A stretch of DNA of 64,000 nucleotides from JAKPQE01 sp041397845 (GCA_041397845.1 JAWKVW010000012.1:55846-119845); one strand, 5' to 3'; shown: positions 17,499-27,777, counted from the first letter of the stretch. Numbers and translations are program-made. Notes: generated by a model from the letters alone, not told the origin.

Positions 17499-18515
17499 TC
17501 AGCGGATCGGCGGGGCGAACTGCAGGCCGCCCTTCGACCACAGGCTGTTCAGGCCGCGGGCAATGCCGAGCGGGGTCGCCGGGCCGACATTGGCCTCGAA
17601 GACCTCACCGTAGTTGCCGACGCTCTTGACGACGTTGTAAGCCCAGTCATTGCCAAGGCCGAGGCCCTCGCCGAAGGCGCCTTCAGTGCCGAGGAGACGC
17701 TTGATCTCCGGGTTCTCGGAACCCTTCATCTCGTCGACGTTCTTGGAGGTCACGCCGAGCTCTTCGGCATTGACCATCGCATAGAGGGTCCACTTGACGA
17801 CGTTGAACCACTGATCGTCACCCTGACGGACGACGGGGCCGAGCGGCTCCTTGGAGATGATCTCCGGGAGAACCATATGCTCGTCCGGGTTGGTCAGCTT
17901 CAGGCGGTGGGCATAAAGGCCCGAGGCGTCGGTGGTGAACACGTCGCAGCGGCCGGCGTCATAGGCCGAGGCCACTTCGTCGGCCTTCTCGAAGGCGACG
18001 ATCTCGTAGGGCATGTTGTTGGCGCGGAAGTAGTCGGCAACATTCAGCTCGGTGGTCGTGCCGGTGTTGGTGCAGACGCTGGCGCCGGAAAGCTCGAGAG
18101 CGGAGGCAACGCCGAGCGACTTGCGGACCATGAAGCCCTGGCCGTCGTAATAGGTCACGCCGGTGAAGTTGAGGCCGAGCGAGGTGTCGCGGCTCATCGT
18201 CCAGGTGGTGTTGCGCGACAGGACGTCGATCTCGCCGGTCTGCAGGGCGGTGAAACGCTCCTTGGCCGACAGGGCGGTGTACTTCACCTTGGAGGCATCG
18301 CCGAAAACGGCGGCGGCAACGCCACGGCAAACGTCAACGTCGATGCCGGTCCAGTTGCCCTTGTCGTCGGGATTGGAGAAGCCCGGAAGGCCCTGGCTCA
18401 CGCCGCACTGAACGAACCCCTTGGCCTTCACGTCGTCGAGCGTACCGGCGGAAGCCGCCGTCGCAGCCATTCCAAGAGCTGCGCCTACGGCCACGCTCAC
18501 AATCGTTTTTTTCAT
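17499..18515 (-). CDS. aapJ: General L-amino acid-binding periplasmic protein
   Basis: Periplasmic solute-binding protein, 338 residues, with a clear Sec signal (MKKTIVSVAVGAALGMAATAAS, cleavage after ASA). The mature chain begins GTLDDVKAKGFVQCGVSQGL, the AapJ pattern, and includes VDVCRGVAAAVFGD and RFTALQTGEIDVLSRNTTWT. It delivers amino acids to AapQM. Being first in the operon and separated by about 150 bases from aapQ, it is probably the most abundant product. The ribosome site AAGG lies just upstream of the ATG at 18515. Confidence 0.96.
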   Translation of the reverse strand: MKKTIVSVAVGAALGMAATAASAGTLDDVKAKGFVQCGVSQGLPGFSNPDDKGNWTGIDVDVCRGVAAAVFGDASKVKYTALSAKERFTALQTGEIDVLSRNTTWTMSRDTSLGLNFTGVTYYDGQGFMVRKSLGVASALELSGASVCTNTGTTTELNVADYFRANNMPYEIVAFEKADEVASAYDAGRCDVFTTDASGLYAHRLKLTNPDEHMVLPEIISKEPLGPVVRQGDDQWFNVVKWTLYAMVNAEELGVTSKNVDEMKGSENPEIKRLLGTEGAFGEGLGLGNDWAYNVVKSVGNYGEVFEANVGPATPLGIARGLNSLWSKGGLQFAPPIR

Positions 18516-18793
18516 GGTGGAGCCTTCTCTGTTCCTCTGTTGAAGATATTTTTCTCGCCGATCAATCGCGTCGCCGCGCGTCGCCTTTCCGTTTGCCCCG
18601 GAGACCGGATATCCTCCGACGGCATTGCCAGAATCCGGCCGGGCGGCCGGGCGCACCTCGGTGGTGCGATCAAATCGTCGCGGGTCGGCATCACAGGCCA
18701 TTCTTCGACTTTGGTCAAGGGGATGAGCCGCCTATAACTCAGTCATGCGCCGCGAAAAGATGCGGCAGTGCAGCAATTTCGGGGTAGCCGGGC

Positions 18794-19966
18794 ATGAAAG
18801 ACAAGCAGGACAATCACCGCGCCGACACCGTCCTTGCGACGGCGGGACGTCATCCGGACCAAAACCATGGTTTCGTCAATCCGCCGGTGATCCACGCCTC
18901 GACGGTGCTGTTTCCTTCGGTTGATGCGATGAGCGCGAAAGACGCCCGCTACACCTACGGACGGCGCGGCACGCCGACCAGCGAGGCGCTGGAGGAAGCC
19001 CTGACGAGGCTCGAGGGCGCGGCCGGAACAGTGCTGGCGCCGTCGGGACTTGCCGCAATTTCGATCGCCCTGCTGTCGTGCCTTTCGGCTGGCGATCACC
19101 TGCTGGTGACCGACAGCGCCTACCAGCCGACGCGGTATCTCTGCGACACGGTGCTGAAGCGGCTCGGCATCGAGACCAGCTATTTCGACCCGCTGATCGG
19201 CGAGGGGATCGGCGATCTCATGCGGGAGAACACGCGCGCGGTGTTCCTCGAGGCGCCGGGCTCGCAGACCTTCGAGATGCAGGACGTGCCGGCGATCGCC
19301 CGCATCGCGGCGGCACGCGGCGCGACGGTTCTGATGGACAACACCTGGGCGACGCCGCTGTTTTTCCAGCCGATCGCGCATGGCGTCGACCTCTCCATTC
19401 AGGCCGGCACCAAGTACATCGTCGGTCATTCCGACGTGATGCTCGGCACAATTTCGGCAAGCGAGCGGGCCTGGAAGGCGCTGAAGACCACGCACGGCGC
19501 GCTCGGTCAGGCGGTCGGGCCGGACGACATCTATCTGGCGCTGCGTGGCCTGCGCACCATGGGCGTGCGGCTTGAGCGGCATCAGGCCAGCGCGATGAAG
19601 GCGGCGCGCTGGCTCGAGGCGCGGCCGGAGGTGGCGCGGGTACTCTATCCGCCGCTCGAGAGCGATCCGGGGCACGCACTCTGGAAGCGCGATTTCACCG
19701 GCGCCTGCGGGCTCTTCGGCGTCGTCCTGAAGGATGTGCCGCTCGCTGGCGTCAAGGCGATGCTCGACGGGCTCGGGCTCTTCGGGCTCGGCTATTCCTG
19801 GGGCGGGTTCGAGAGTCTCGCCCTTTATGCCGACCTGCGCGGCTATCGCACGGCGACGACCTGGGACGCCGAGGGGCCGCTGCTGCGCTTCCATATCGGG
19901 CTCGAGGACGTCGATGACCTGATTGCCGATCTCGAGGCCGGATTCCGGCGACTGGCGGCAGGCTGA
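18794..19966 (+). CDS. metC: Cystathionine beta-lyase
   Basis: PLP enzyme of the Cys/Met metabolism family (390 residues), cleaving cystathionine to homocysteine, ammonia and pyruvate for methionine synthesis. The PLP-binding lysine is in QAGTKYIVGHSDVMLG (about residue 207). YTYGRRGTPT near residue 54 and the late SWGGFESL motif favour MetC over MetB or MetZ. It is divergent from aapJ, with 278 bases between for both promoters; metC beside aap is a common rhizobial order. Confidence 0.92.
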   Translation: MKDKQDNHRADTVLATAGRHPDQNHGFVNPPVIHASTVLFPSVDAMSAKDARYTYGRRGTPTSEALEEALTRLEGAAGTVLAPSGLAAISIALLSCLSAGDHLLVTDSAYQPTRYLCDTVLKRLGIETSYFDPLIGEGIGDLMRENTRAVFLEAPGSQTFEMQDVPAIARIAAARGATVLMDNTWATPLFFQPIAHGVDLSIQAGTKYIVGHSDVMLGTISASERAWKALKTTHGALGQAVGPDDIYLALRGLRTMGVRLERHQASAMKAARWLEARPEVARVLYPPLESDPGHALWKRDFTGACGLFGVVLKDVPLAGVKAMLDGLGLFGLGYSWGGFESLALYADLRGYRTATTWDAEGPLLRFHIGLEDVDDLIADLEAGFRRLAAG

Positions 19967-20146
19967 GGCGCGGAAAGCGCCCTCGCCTTCGCATTTGACC
20001 CTCGGCATGCCGGCGGGCGGCGCGACGACGCTTCCGCCGGCGGTCGGTTGGCGTCATGCTGGCCGCGCCGGCTGTCTGGCTGATTCGATCGGGCGGCGCC
20101 GGCAGACAAGCGGTCGCGGATGCTGCGGATCTTGCGGAGGTCAGCC

Positions 20147-21115
20147 ATGAGCCGTCTCACGGGTACGTTTCTTGCCGCTCTCGTCCTCTACGGCCTGCCC
20201 TCGGGGGCGGCGCTTGCAAACGATTCCTCGGCGGAGCTTGCGGCCGGCGGGCTGATGCTGGTGCGCAACTACGAGATCCGCATGGAATCGGAAGTGCTGC
20301 GGATCAGTCCGGCGGAAGTCACGGTCGACTATGTCTTCCGCAATGTCAGCGACAAGGACCAGACGATCCTCGTCGCCTTTCCCCTGCCCGATCTCGACAT
20401 GGACGAACTCGCCGACGTGCCGATCGACGCGATCGTCAACGTGCCGGTGAATTTCGTCGACTTTACCGTGACTGTCGACGGCAAGCCGGTCGCCTATCAG
20501 ACCGAGCAGAAGGCCTATGCGGCCGGGCTCGACGTCACCGATACGCTGAAGGCCGACCATGTGCCGCTCAATCCGCTGCTCGACGGGATCGGCGAGACGA
20601 TCGCCGGACTGCCGGCAGGCACGCGGGCCGACTATGCCATTCGCGGCATCGCCGAATGGATGGACGAGAGCTACGCGACGCCGCGCTGGCTGTTGAAGAC
20701 GACGTTCTGGTGGCGGCAGACCTTCCCGGCCGGCAAGACGGTCGCGGTGCGTCATGCCTACAAGCCGGTGGTCGGATCGAGCTTCTATTACCCGTCAAGC
20801 GCTGGCGACGAATTCGCCGAATACTGCATGGACGAGGGAACGGGCGCGGCCGTTGCCAAGGCGCTCGCCGATGACAATCAGGAATTCATGTACACGCACC
20901 GCCTGTCCTACATCCTGAGGACGGCGCGGAACTGGTCGAGCGATATCGGCTCGTTCCGGCTCATCATCGACAAGACCGACCCGCACTGGTTCCTGTCGCT
21001 CTGCCTCGACGGCATCAAGAAGACCGGCGACACGACATTCGAATTCGAGGCGACGAACTTCGTGCCGGAAAAGGACCTGAAGATCCTTTTCCTCGAGCCG
21101 GTCGAGGCGCCGTGA
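20147..21115 (+). CDS. DUF4424 domain secreted protein
   Basis: A 322-residue exported protein. The signal peptide is MSRLTGTFLAALVLYGLPSG, with the cleavage region ALAND. The rest matches the DUF4424 pattern: an early NYEIRMESEVLRISP strand region, a YVFRNVSDKDQTILVAFPLP block, and a C-terminal DKTDPHWFLSLCLDG segment. Family function is unknown; it is probably periplasmic or outer surface. GCGGAGG precedes the ATG. It is a single gene, convergent with the LABN/GT2 operon. Confidence 0.85.
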   Translation: MSRLTGTFLAALVLYGLPSGAALANDSSAELAAGGLMLVRNYEIRMESEVLRISPAEVTVDYVFRNVSDKDQTILVAFPLPDLDMDELADVPIDAIVNVPVNFVDFTVTVDGKPVAYQTEQKAYAAGLDVTDTLKADHVPLNPLLDGIGETIAGLPAGTRADYAIRGIAEWMDESYATPRWLLKTTFWWRQTFPAGKTVAVRHAYKPVVGSSFYYPSSAGDEFAEYCMDEGTGAAVAKALADDNQEFMYTHRLSYILRTARNWSSDIGSFRLIIDKTDPHWFLSLCLDGIKKTGDTTFEFEATNFVPEKDLKILFLEPVEAP

Positions 21116-21157
21116 GGGCCTCCGGTCGAGCCATGAAAGGCGCGCGGCGGCCGGGGA

Positions 21158-21490
21158 TTATTCTTCGGCCGGATGGAGCTTGTGCTCGCGGAAGATGAAC
21201 CAGAGATTGCGCAGGTAAATGACGAGACCGGCGCCCTGACCGGCGATGAACACCGGGTCCTTGCGGTAGATCGCGTAGACGAACAGCAGCGCGCCGCCGC
21301 CGAGCGAGAAGAACCAGAAGGCGACCGGCACGACGGAGCGGCGGGCGCGCTCGCTGGCGATCCACTGGACGACGAAGCGCATCGTGAACATGACCTGCGC
21401 GACGAAGCCGAGGGCAATCCAGACGTCGAACTGCTCGACGAAGACCTCGTACAGCCAGGCGCCGACCGCGCCGAGAAAATCACCCGACAT
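21158..21490 (-). CDS. Lipid A biosynthesis N-terminal (LABN) domain membrane protein
   Basis: A 110-residue membrane protein with the LABN fold: helices around 20-38, 58-75 and 82-100 with MFTMRFVVQWIASERARRSVVPVAFW. The QWI..E..R..VVP pattern is characteristic. Stand-alone LABN proteins travel with polyprenyl-phosphate glycosyltransferases and GT39/ArnT-like enzymes, and are thought to help modify lipid A or LPS core. It overlaps the end of the GT2 gene by 11 bases, so they are translationally linked. Confidence 0.88.
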   Translation of the reverse strand: MSGDFLGAVGAWLYEVFVEQFDVWIALGFVAQVMFTMRFVVQWIASERARRSVVPVAFWFFSLGGGALLFVYAIYRKDPVFIAGQGAGLVIYLRNLWFIFREHKLHPAEE

Positions 21491-22271
21491 CGACGGTAAG
21501 CTCCTTCACCTGCGGGATGTTCTTGCGCCGGCGACGCAGCCACCAGACGCCGAACAGGTCGAGGACGCCGATCCAGAAGCGGTCCCAGATGCCGTATTTC
21601 GAGGTGCCGTGGCGGCGCTCGCGGTCGACGACGTCGACATGGGCGATCTGATAGCCCTCGCGCAGGACGAGGGCCGGCAGGAAGCGGTGCCAGCTATCGA
21701 AATAGGGAAGCAGGAGGAAGACGTCGCGGCGCACGGCCTTGAGGCCGCAGCCGGTGTCGCGGGTGCCGTCCTCGAGCAGCCAGCCGCGAACGGCGTTGGC
21801 GAATTTCGAGCCGTAGTTTCTTGCCGAAGCTCGCCTTGCGCTTCAGGCGCTGGCCGGCGGCGAGGGCGACGACCGGGCTGCCCTTCTCGACCGCATCGAC
21901 GAGGGCCGGGATGTAAGCCGGGTCGTTCTGGCCGTCGCCGTCGATGGTGGCGACGATGTGGCCCCTGGCCATCAGCATGCCGGTGCGCACCGAGGCACTC
22001 TGGCCGCAGGGGAGACGGCGTGGCGGATGTGGCGCAGCCACGGCCGGCCGTCGGCGCGCCTGGTGGCGAGCAGATTGGCCGTGCCGTCGTTGGAGCCGTC
22101 GTCGACGACGATGACCTCGAAGGTGCGGCCGGCAAGGGCCGTCGCGATCTCGTCGACGAGGAAAGCAAGATTGTCAGCCTCGTCCTTGCACGGAATCACC
22201 ACCGAGACGGCGGGAACGTGCATGTCGACAGGCGGTACGATCGGCGCCGAAGCGCCAGCGGTCTCGGTCAT
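21480..22271 (-). pseudogene. GT2 polyprenyl-phosphate sugar transferase, frameshifted
   Basis: A DPM1/ArnC-like family 2 glycosyltransferase, about 264 residues after repair, which would load a sugar onto a polyprenyl phosphate at the inner membrane. Visible parts in order are VSVVIPCKDEADNLAFLVDE, VVDDGSNDGT, RTGMLMARGHIVATIDGDGQNDP and a C-terminal DVVDRERRHGTSKYGIWDR with a hydrophobic tail. Frames change near 22010, where CCCC on the coding strand should be CCCCC, and near 21826. RgtE-like dodecaprenyl-phosphate galacturonate synthesis in rhizobia is an analogous role, but the sugar cannot be read here. Confidence 0.8.
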
Positions 22272-22299
22272 CTCATCCGTCCGGTTCGAGGGCGCCGGT

Positions 22300-23208
22300 T
22301 CACGCGGCCGGCGGATTTTCCGGCCGGGCGCGAAGGCTGCCCGTCAGTCGGCGCACCAGCGTCGCGAGCGCGCGCCGCCGATGGCGGCCGGTCGGCGGAG
22401 AAGCCGGCGGCCGCGCGTCCTTATAGTGCCGTCTGCGGCAACCTGAAAGACCAAACGCCTCGCGGGCCAGCCATGCGGCGAGAACCCAGGCGGCGGCGGC
22501 GCCGAGGGTGAAGCCGGCGATGACGTCGCTCGGGAAATGGGCGCCGACCATGACGCGGCTGAGGGCGACGAGGATCGCGGCAAAGAAGATCGGCAGGCGC
22601 CAGCGCGGGAAAAAGAACGACAGGGCCACGGCGGCGGCGCCGACGGTCGTTGCGTGGCCCGAGGGAAAGCTCGCATAGGCGCCGTCAAAACTCATCGGAA
22701 CGAAGTCGAAGGCGCCGACCTTCTCCATGAGTTTCGGCCGGGCGCGGCCAATGCCGCGCTTGACGATGCCCATGAGCAGGCTGACGCCGCCGACCGCGAC
22801 GAACAGATAGGCGGCACGGCCGACGAGAACGGCAAGGCGGGCCGAGGCCCGGTCAAGAACCCGCAAGGGCGGCGCAAACGCGGCAAGCAGAATGAGCGCG
22901 CCGCTTGGCACGAGGTACCAGACGGCGAGGCCGACATCGGTGATCGCCCGAAAGAACCCGGTCGGATCGCCGCCGACGGTGCGCAGGCCACGGGCGACAG
23001 GCTCATCGAGACAGAGATAGGCAATGGCGACAGCCAGAATTGTGACCGTGATGCTCGACAGCCAGGGCTGGCCGCCGGGCGGGTTCGGCGCCCTGCCCTT
23101 CATCAACTGATGGGCGTCGATCGCGTCGACGACGTCGCGGTTGGCGCGGAGGTTGGCGCGGGCCGCATCGAGAAGGTCGGCGGCGCGCTCGCGCGTCTCG
23201 CCGCTCAT
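22300..23208 (-). CDS. PAP2-family phosphatase
   Basis: Integral-membrane acid phosphatase of 302 residues. All three PAP2 motifs are present: KRGIGRARP, PSGHA, and SRVMVGAHFPSD with the catalytic histidine. About five helices are visible. Operon context (ArnT-like, GT2, LABN) points to lipid A or undecaprenyl-diphosphate dephosphorylation, as in LpxE/LpxF-like enzymes, but the substrate is not determined. Its ATG overlaps the stop of the ArnT-like gene (ATGA). The basic C-terminus (RRRHYKDARPPASPPTG) is unusual. Confidence 0.88.
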   Translation of the reverse strand: MSGETRERAADLLDAARANLRANRDVVDAIDAHQLMKGRAPNPPGGQPWLSSITVTILAVAIAYLCLDEPVARGLRTVGGDPTGFFRAITDVGLAVWYLVPSGALILLAAFAPPLRVLDRASARLAVLVGRAAYLFVAVGGVSLLMGIVKRGIGRARPKLMEKVGAFDFVPMSFDGAYASFPSGHATTVGAAAVALSFFFPRWRLPIFFAAILVALSRVMVGAHFPSDVIAGFTLGAAAAWVLAAWLAREAFGLSGCRRRHYKDARPPASPPTGRHRRRALATLVRRLTGSLRARPENPPAA

Positions 23209-25170
23209 CGCTCGGCGCCCTCGCGCATGTAAACGGCGATGTCGAGGGCCTTGCCGCCATTGAGGTTGCGGCCGGCGCGACGCGGCCAAGGACGCGCGGC
23301 GTGAAGCCGAGTTCGGTGGCCCTGGCGAGGAAATCCGGCTCGCCGCGCGATCTGATGAAGGCGACGCGGCAGCCCGGCTCGGCAAGGAAGGTCGCGGCCT
23401 CGTCGTCCTTCATCATGGCAAGGTCGGTGCGGGTCAGGAAAACGAGGCTCGGCTCGCGATAGCGGGTCGTTGCCAGCAGCGGGTCGCGGCACGGCGCGGA
23501 GCGCACGACCGTATCGGCAAGACGCGGCGACAGCCAGATTGCCTCGGCACGCGGAAAGGCGAACTGGTAGACGCCGGCATACAGGACCGCCGCGGCAGCA
23601 ACGGCAACCAGCGAGGACGCGGCATCGTCACGCAGCAGGTAGCGATAGGAGACGATCGAAAGCGCCGCGGCAACAAGGGTCAGGGCGGTCGCGGCCGGCG
23701 TCAGGATGCCGTTCAGCCAGTAGAGACCGACGGGAACAGCGACAGCGAGGACGACGGGCACGAACGGCACCAGAATGCCGACGAGCTTCTTCCAGATCGC
23801 ATCGACCTTCAGCTCGTCACGGAAGAGCGCGGTGCCGACAAGGATGGCGAAGGCCGGATAGAGCGGCAGGACGTAGTGCGGCAGCTTGGTGGCGACCGCC
23901 TCGAAGATGAGCCAGCTCGGGATGATCCAGGCGAGAGCAAAGAGCACGCCGCGCTCTCGGCGATGGCGCCAGACAAACGGAATGGCAAGGGCGAAGAACG
24001 GCGCGACCGGCCAGAACGTGCCCCAGAAAGCGGCGAGATAAGTGCCCGGAGGGGCGCCGTGGCTTTCCTGCCCGGTGCCGACCTTGGCGAGCAGATCCTT
24101 GCCCAGCGCCTCGGTGAAGAACGCTCCCTTGGTCACGATGGTGATGGCGACGAGCCAGGGCAGCACGATGACCAGCACCCAGAGCAGGCCGGTCAACGGA
24201 CGCAGGCGGCCGAACCAGGCGACCGAGCGCGAGAAGATCATCAGGGTGATCGCCGTAAGGCCCGTCACCATCGGCACGATCGGACCCTTGACGAGGATGC
24301 CGAGGCCGAGGCCGGTCCAGAACAGCGCGGTCGTCAGGCGGCGGAGCCGGTGTTCCTCGCTCGACAGGAAGGCGCGCAGGAGCCGCCCTGGGTTGCCAGC
24401 AGGCAGGCGAGCAGAACCGCATCGGTCTTGGCAAGGCGCGCCTCGACGCTGGGCAGGATGGCGGCAGCCATCATCAGTCCGGCGAAGAATGCGCCGGAGC
24501 GGCCGGCGATCGGCAGCGCCACCCACCAGGTGGGAGGACGGCGAGGACAGCGCCGGCAAGCGAGGGCAGCCGGTAGACCCAGATCGGCGCCTCGGCGCCC
24601 TCGCCGCTGGCGATCGCGGCGGCGGACTGGAGCCAGTAGATGCCGATAGGCTTCTGTGGCGGGCCTCGTCCTGAAAGCGGATGTCGATGAAGTCCTTCGT
24701 CTCGACCATCTGGCGGCTGGCCTGGGCGAAACGGGATTCGTCACGGTCGACCGGCGGAATGGAGAAGAAGCCTGGAAGGAAGAAGACCAGGGCAATGACG
24801 ATGAGGAGCGGCGCGGAGACAAGCCGCGACCTGCCGACGAAACCGAAGATGCGACCGGGCCAGCCCTGGCCGGTGCGGGCGCTTCCGCCGTTGCAGGAGA
24901 GTCATCGTCGGCGTCGGCGATCGGCGGTGCGGGTTCGTCGCCTGCGATGTCCACGGCTTCGGCGAAGGCCGGTTCGGCCGGGGAATTTTCCGGACCGAGC
25001 GGCTCGGGAGCATCGCCTTCGGCCGCCGGAGCGGCCTTGGCCTCGACCGGGCGCCGGCATCGGCGATCATTTCGGGCGCGGTATCCGGCTTCGCTGTCGC
25101 GCGTTCCGGGCAATGCCTCGTCCGGGTTGCCGTCCCGCTTTTCCGGCGCGTCTTTGTCGGTCTCGGTCAC
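23205..25170 (-). pseudogene. GT39/ArnT-like glycosyltransferase, frameshifted
   Basis: A large membrane glycosyltransferase, about 655 residues after repair. It starts with a long acidic, proline/alanine-rich cytoplasmic tail (VTETDKDAPEKRDGN onwards) and then has the ArnT/PMT hallmarks: FFSIPPVDRDESRFAQASRQM (the catalytic DE pair of GT-C enzymes), QKPIGIYWLQSA, LAKTDAVLL, GILVKGPIVPM and PHYVLPLYPAFAILVG. At least five frame changes occur between about 24850 and 23275. It would move a sugar from a polyprenyl-phosphate donor, probably made by the adjacent GT2, onto lipid A or core. The start is GTG. Confidence 0.8.
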
Positions 25171-25359
25171 GTCGATCTCTTGGGAAAATCCGGGCGGACA
25201 ATAGCAAAAACCGGCGGCGCCAACCGCTACGGGCGTCGCGCCCGGGCATGTGCCGGTGCGGTCCCCTGCCCCGCGACTTGCAGGACTTGCCGGCGGCGGC
25301 CGGAGCGGCCATCGTGTCGCTCGCCGACGAAAAGACAACAAGACGACGGGAACGCCACG

Positions 25360-26518
25360 ATGAACTTCGATCTCACCGAAGAACAGAGCCTCATCCGCGA
25401 CACGGCGCGCAGGATCGCGACAGACCGGGTCGCGCCGCTCGCGGCCCGTCTCGACCGGGGTGAAGGCGGACCGGAGTTCCTCGACAATCTGCGGCTCCTT
25501 GCGGAAAACGGCTTCATGGGGCTCAACGTAAGGGCCGATTATGGCGGGACGGAAGCAGGCGCGGTGTCGTTTGCGCTTTCGATCCAGGAGGTCGGCCGGG
25601 CCTGCGCCTCGACCGGCGTCACCATGTCGGTGACCAACATGGTCGGCGAGGTCATCCAGGCGATCGGCTCGGAAGAGCAGCGGCAGGCGCACCTGCCGAA
25701 GCTCTGCGACGGCACCTATGCGGCCGGGGCGTTCTGCCTCACCGAGGCCGGCGCCGGGTCCGATCCCTCCGCGATGACGACGCGGGCCGAGCGCTCCGGC
25801 AATGGCTGGGTGCTGAACGGCGCCAAGCTCTACATCTCGAGCGCGGAATATGCCGGGGTTTTCATCGTCTGGGCGGTGACCGACAAGGCGGCGCCGCGCG
25901 GCAAGGGCATCTCCTGCTTCCTCGTGCCGGCCGGCACGCCGGGCATGACGATCGGCCGGCGCGAGGACAAGATGGGCCAGCATGGCTCGGCGACGAACGA
26001 GGTGTCGTTCGAGGATTGCCGGCTGCCGGCGGATGCGCTGATGGGGGCGGAGAATGACGGCTTCCGGGTCGCGGTCGGCGAGCTTGCCGGCGGTCGGATC
26101 GGCGTTGCGTCGCTGGCACTCGGCATCGCCCGGGCGGCGATGGACGAGGCCAAGGCCTATGTCGCCGAGCGCCAGCAGTTTGGCCGCAAGATCGCCGACA
26201 TGCAGGGCGTGCAATGGCTGATCGCCGACCGGGAGACGGAACTGGAGGCGGCGCGGCTGCTCATCCGCAGGCGGCATTTCTGAAGGATGCCGGCCGGCCG
26301 TTCGCCCGTGAAGCCTCGATGGCGAAGCTCCAGCTGCGAGCGAGGCGGCGCAGCGGGCGACCTACACGGCATTGCAGCTTTTCGGCGGGGCCGGCTATCT
26401 CGCCGACAACCCGCTCGAGCGCTACGCCCGCGACGCGCGGATCACCACGATCTACGAGGGTACGAGCGAAATCCAGCGGCTGATCATCGCCCGCGAGACG
26501 ATGCGGGACTTTCGCTGA
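25360..26518 (+). pseudogene. Acyl-CoA dehydrogenase, frameshifted
   Basis: FAD-dependent acyl-CoA dehydrogenase, 386 residues after repair. It shows MNFDLTEEQSLIRDTARR, the FAD-binding FCLTEAGAGSDPSAM, the GQHGSATNEVSFEDC stretch, and the C-terminal catalytic-base region RITTIYEGTSEIQRL. Two one-base losses break it: GGG to GG near 26270, and GG to G near 26332. Both are short G-run contractions, and the repaired length is normal. Likely partners are short branched or medium-chain acyl-CoAs; no electron-transfer or enoyl-CoA genes are adjacent. Confidence 0.88.
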
Positions 26519-26607
26519 AGGGCGCGCAGCGCTTGCATGGGCCATCGGCAGGGACCACATGCAGAGTGGAGAGGCAAGAAGCCTCCCGAGCCGAAAAGGA
26601 GCCGATC

Positions 26608-27060
26608 ATGGTTCGCAAGGTCGTTACCTTCGTGGTGGTTGCGGACGGAGCGCGGGCGCGCGTCTTTCGCAACGAGGGACCGGGCAAGGGACTTGTCGCC
26701 GAGCCCGAGATGTCGATGGACGGCGACCGGCGGATGGCGCTGGAAATGATGTCCGACCGGCCCGGGCGCAGCTTCGACAGTCATGGCGTCGGCCGCCATG
26801 CGATGGAGCCCGCCGTCGATCCGCGTGATGCGGTCGAAAAGGAATTTCTCGAAGAGTTGGTGATGCGGCTCGACGATGCCGCCAAGGCCGGCGCCTATGA
26901 CCGGCTGGTGCTGGCGGCGGCGCCGCGAGCGCTCGGCGAATTGCGCGGGATGCTTCCGGCGACGGTTGCCGACAGGCTTGCCGGGGAAATCGCAAAGGAT
27001 CTCACCAGGTTGCCGACGGCCGAGCTTGCCGGGCATCTCGGCGCGGTGATGGCTGTCTGA
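26608..27060 (+). CDS. Host attachment-type protein
   Basis: A 150-residue cytosolic protein of the host-attachment family (AtsE-like; baeRF/eRF1-related fold). It shows FVVVADGARARVFRNEG at the start, a central DRPGRSFDSHGVGRHAMEP block, and LVLAAAPRALGELRGMLP. The name comes from an Agrobacterium attachment mutant and the true biochemical role is unknown. AAAAGGAG precedes the ATG, and a strong terminator follows at 27084. Confidence 0.85.
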   Translation: MVRKVVTFVVVADGARARVFRNEGPGKGLVAEPEMSMDGDRRMALEMMSDRPGRSFDSHGVGRHAMEPAVDPRDAVEKEFLEELVMRLDDAAKAGAYDRLVLAAAPRALGELRGMLPATVADRLAGEIAKDLTRLPTAELAGHLGAVMAV

Positions 27061-27083
27061 GCGCAATACGCCTGCGAGAATCG

Positions 27084-27113
27084 AAACGGCCGCCGGGGGG
27101 CTGGCGGCCGTTT
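27084..27113 (+). terminator. Rho-independent terminator
   Basis: Perfect 11-bp stem AAACGGCCGCC/GGCGGCCGTTT with an 8-base loop, followed by TTTCCTGTT. It starts 24 bases after the stop of the host-attachment-type gene. Confidence 0.8.
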
Positions 27114-27259
27114 CCTGTTCGCGACCCCGATTGATCGAGGCCGTGGGGCTTTCGGTTTGCGAGGGGGCGCGGCCCAAGGCTCCAGCGGGCCTGCCCCCTC
27201 GACCTGCCGTCCGGGTGCGCGTTGACCGCAGCCGGGCCGGCAAGCAGGCGTCAGTGAAT

Positions 27260-27598
27260 TCAGACGATCCGAACCCGGTCGCGCTTCAACAACATCTGCG
27301 ATTCCCGATGCGTCGCCCGCAGGGCGGCCCGGCGGCGCGCCATGCGAATCCGCAGGATCGTGCTCGGGCTCTCGTTCAGCGGGGCAAGCAGCGCCGCGTC
27401 GAGATCAGCCCGGGCGATGCCGAGATCGGCAAGCTGGCGCACCGGCATGTCGCAAAGCTGCATGAGGGCGCGGCGGTCGCGCCAATTCTTCCAGAGGGCC
27501 TTCATGCGATGGGCCACGCGAGCAACCGTAGCCGTACCGGCGGCCGCCGCCGACGCGGGGATGACGGGTTCGGAAATGGGCTCAAACGGGCGTGACAT
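27260..27598 (-). CDS. DUF1127 family small protein
   Basis: A 112-residue basic protein with a C-terminal-half DUF1127 (YjiS-like) motif: WKNWRDRRALMQLCDMPVRQLADLGIARADL, given here only in its key residues W-x2-W, R-x5-L, and LxDLGI. Short DUF1127 proteins act in RNA turnover, phosphate and carbon metabolism in Agrobacterium and in fucose use in Brucella. The start at 27598 follows a strong CGGAGG. It is divergent from the LysR gene, which suggests control by it. Confidence 0.85.
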   Translation of the reverse strand: MSRPFEPISEPVIPASAAAAGTATVARVAHRMKALWKNWRDRRALMQLCDMPVRQLADLGIARADLDAALLAPLNESPSTILRIRMARRRAALRATHRESQMLLKRDRVRIV

Positions 27599-27729
27599 GT
27601 CGCGATCCTCCGAAGGACATGGAGAACCAGTGAGGCGACCGCATGCGGCCGCCTCGCCGGTACTTGGGAGTTGGGATGAACCCGGTCGACCGTCTCGACC
27701 GGCAGAGGCACCATGCTATGGCTCTATTG

Positions 27730-27749
27730 ATAGTTCCAACGAATAGTTC
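27730..27749. promoter_or_regulatory. Direct repeat in the DUF1127/LysR divergent promoter
   Basis: ATAGTTC occurs at 27730-27736 and again at 27743-27749, a 13-base period, in an AT-rich stretch between the divergent DUF1127 and LysR genes. It is a plausible LysR-type operator. No experimental motif could be compared. Confidence 0.45.
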
Positions 27750-27777
27750 TAATGAATTTCATCAGTTTCAGTGATGA

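Noticed and set aside
18716..18793. SAM riboswitch before metC
   Set aside because: The leader is short and no SAM-I, SAM-II or SAM-V core sequence could be found.
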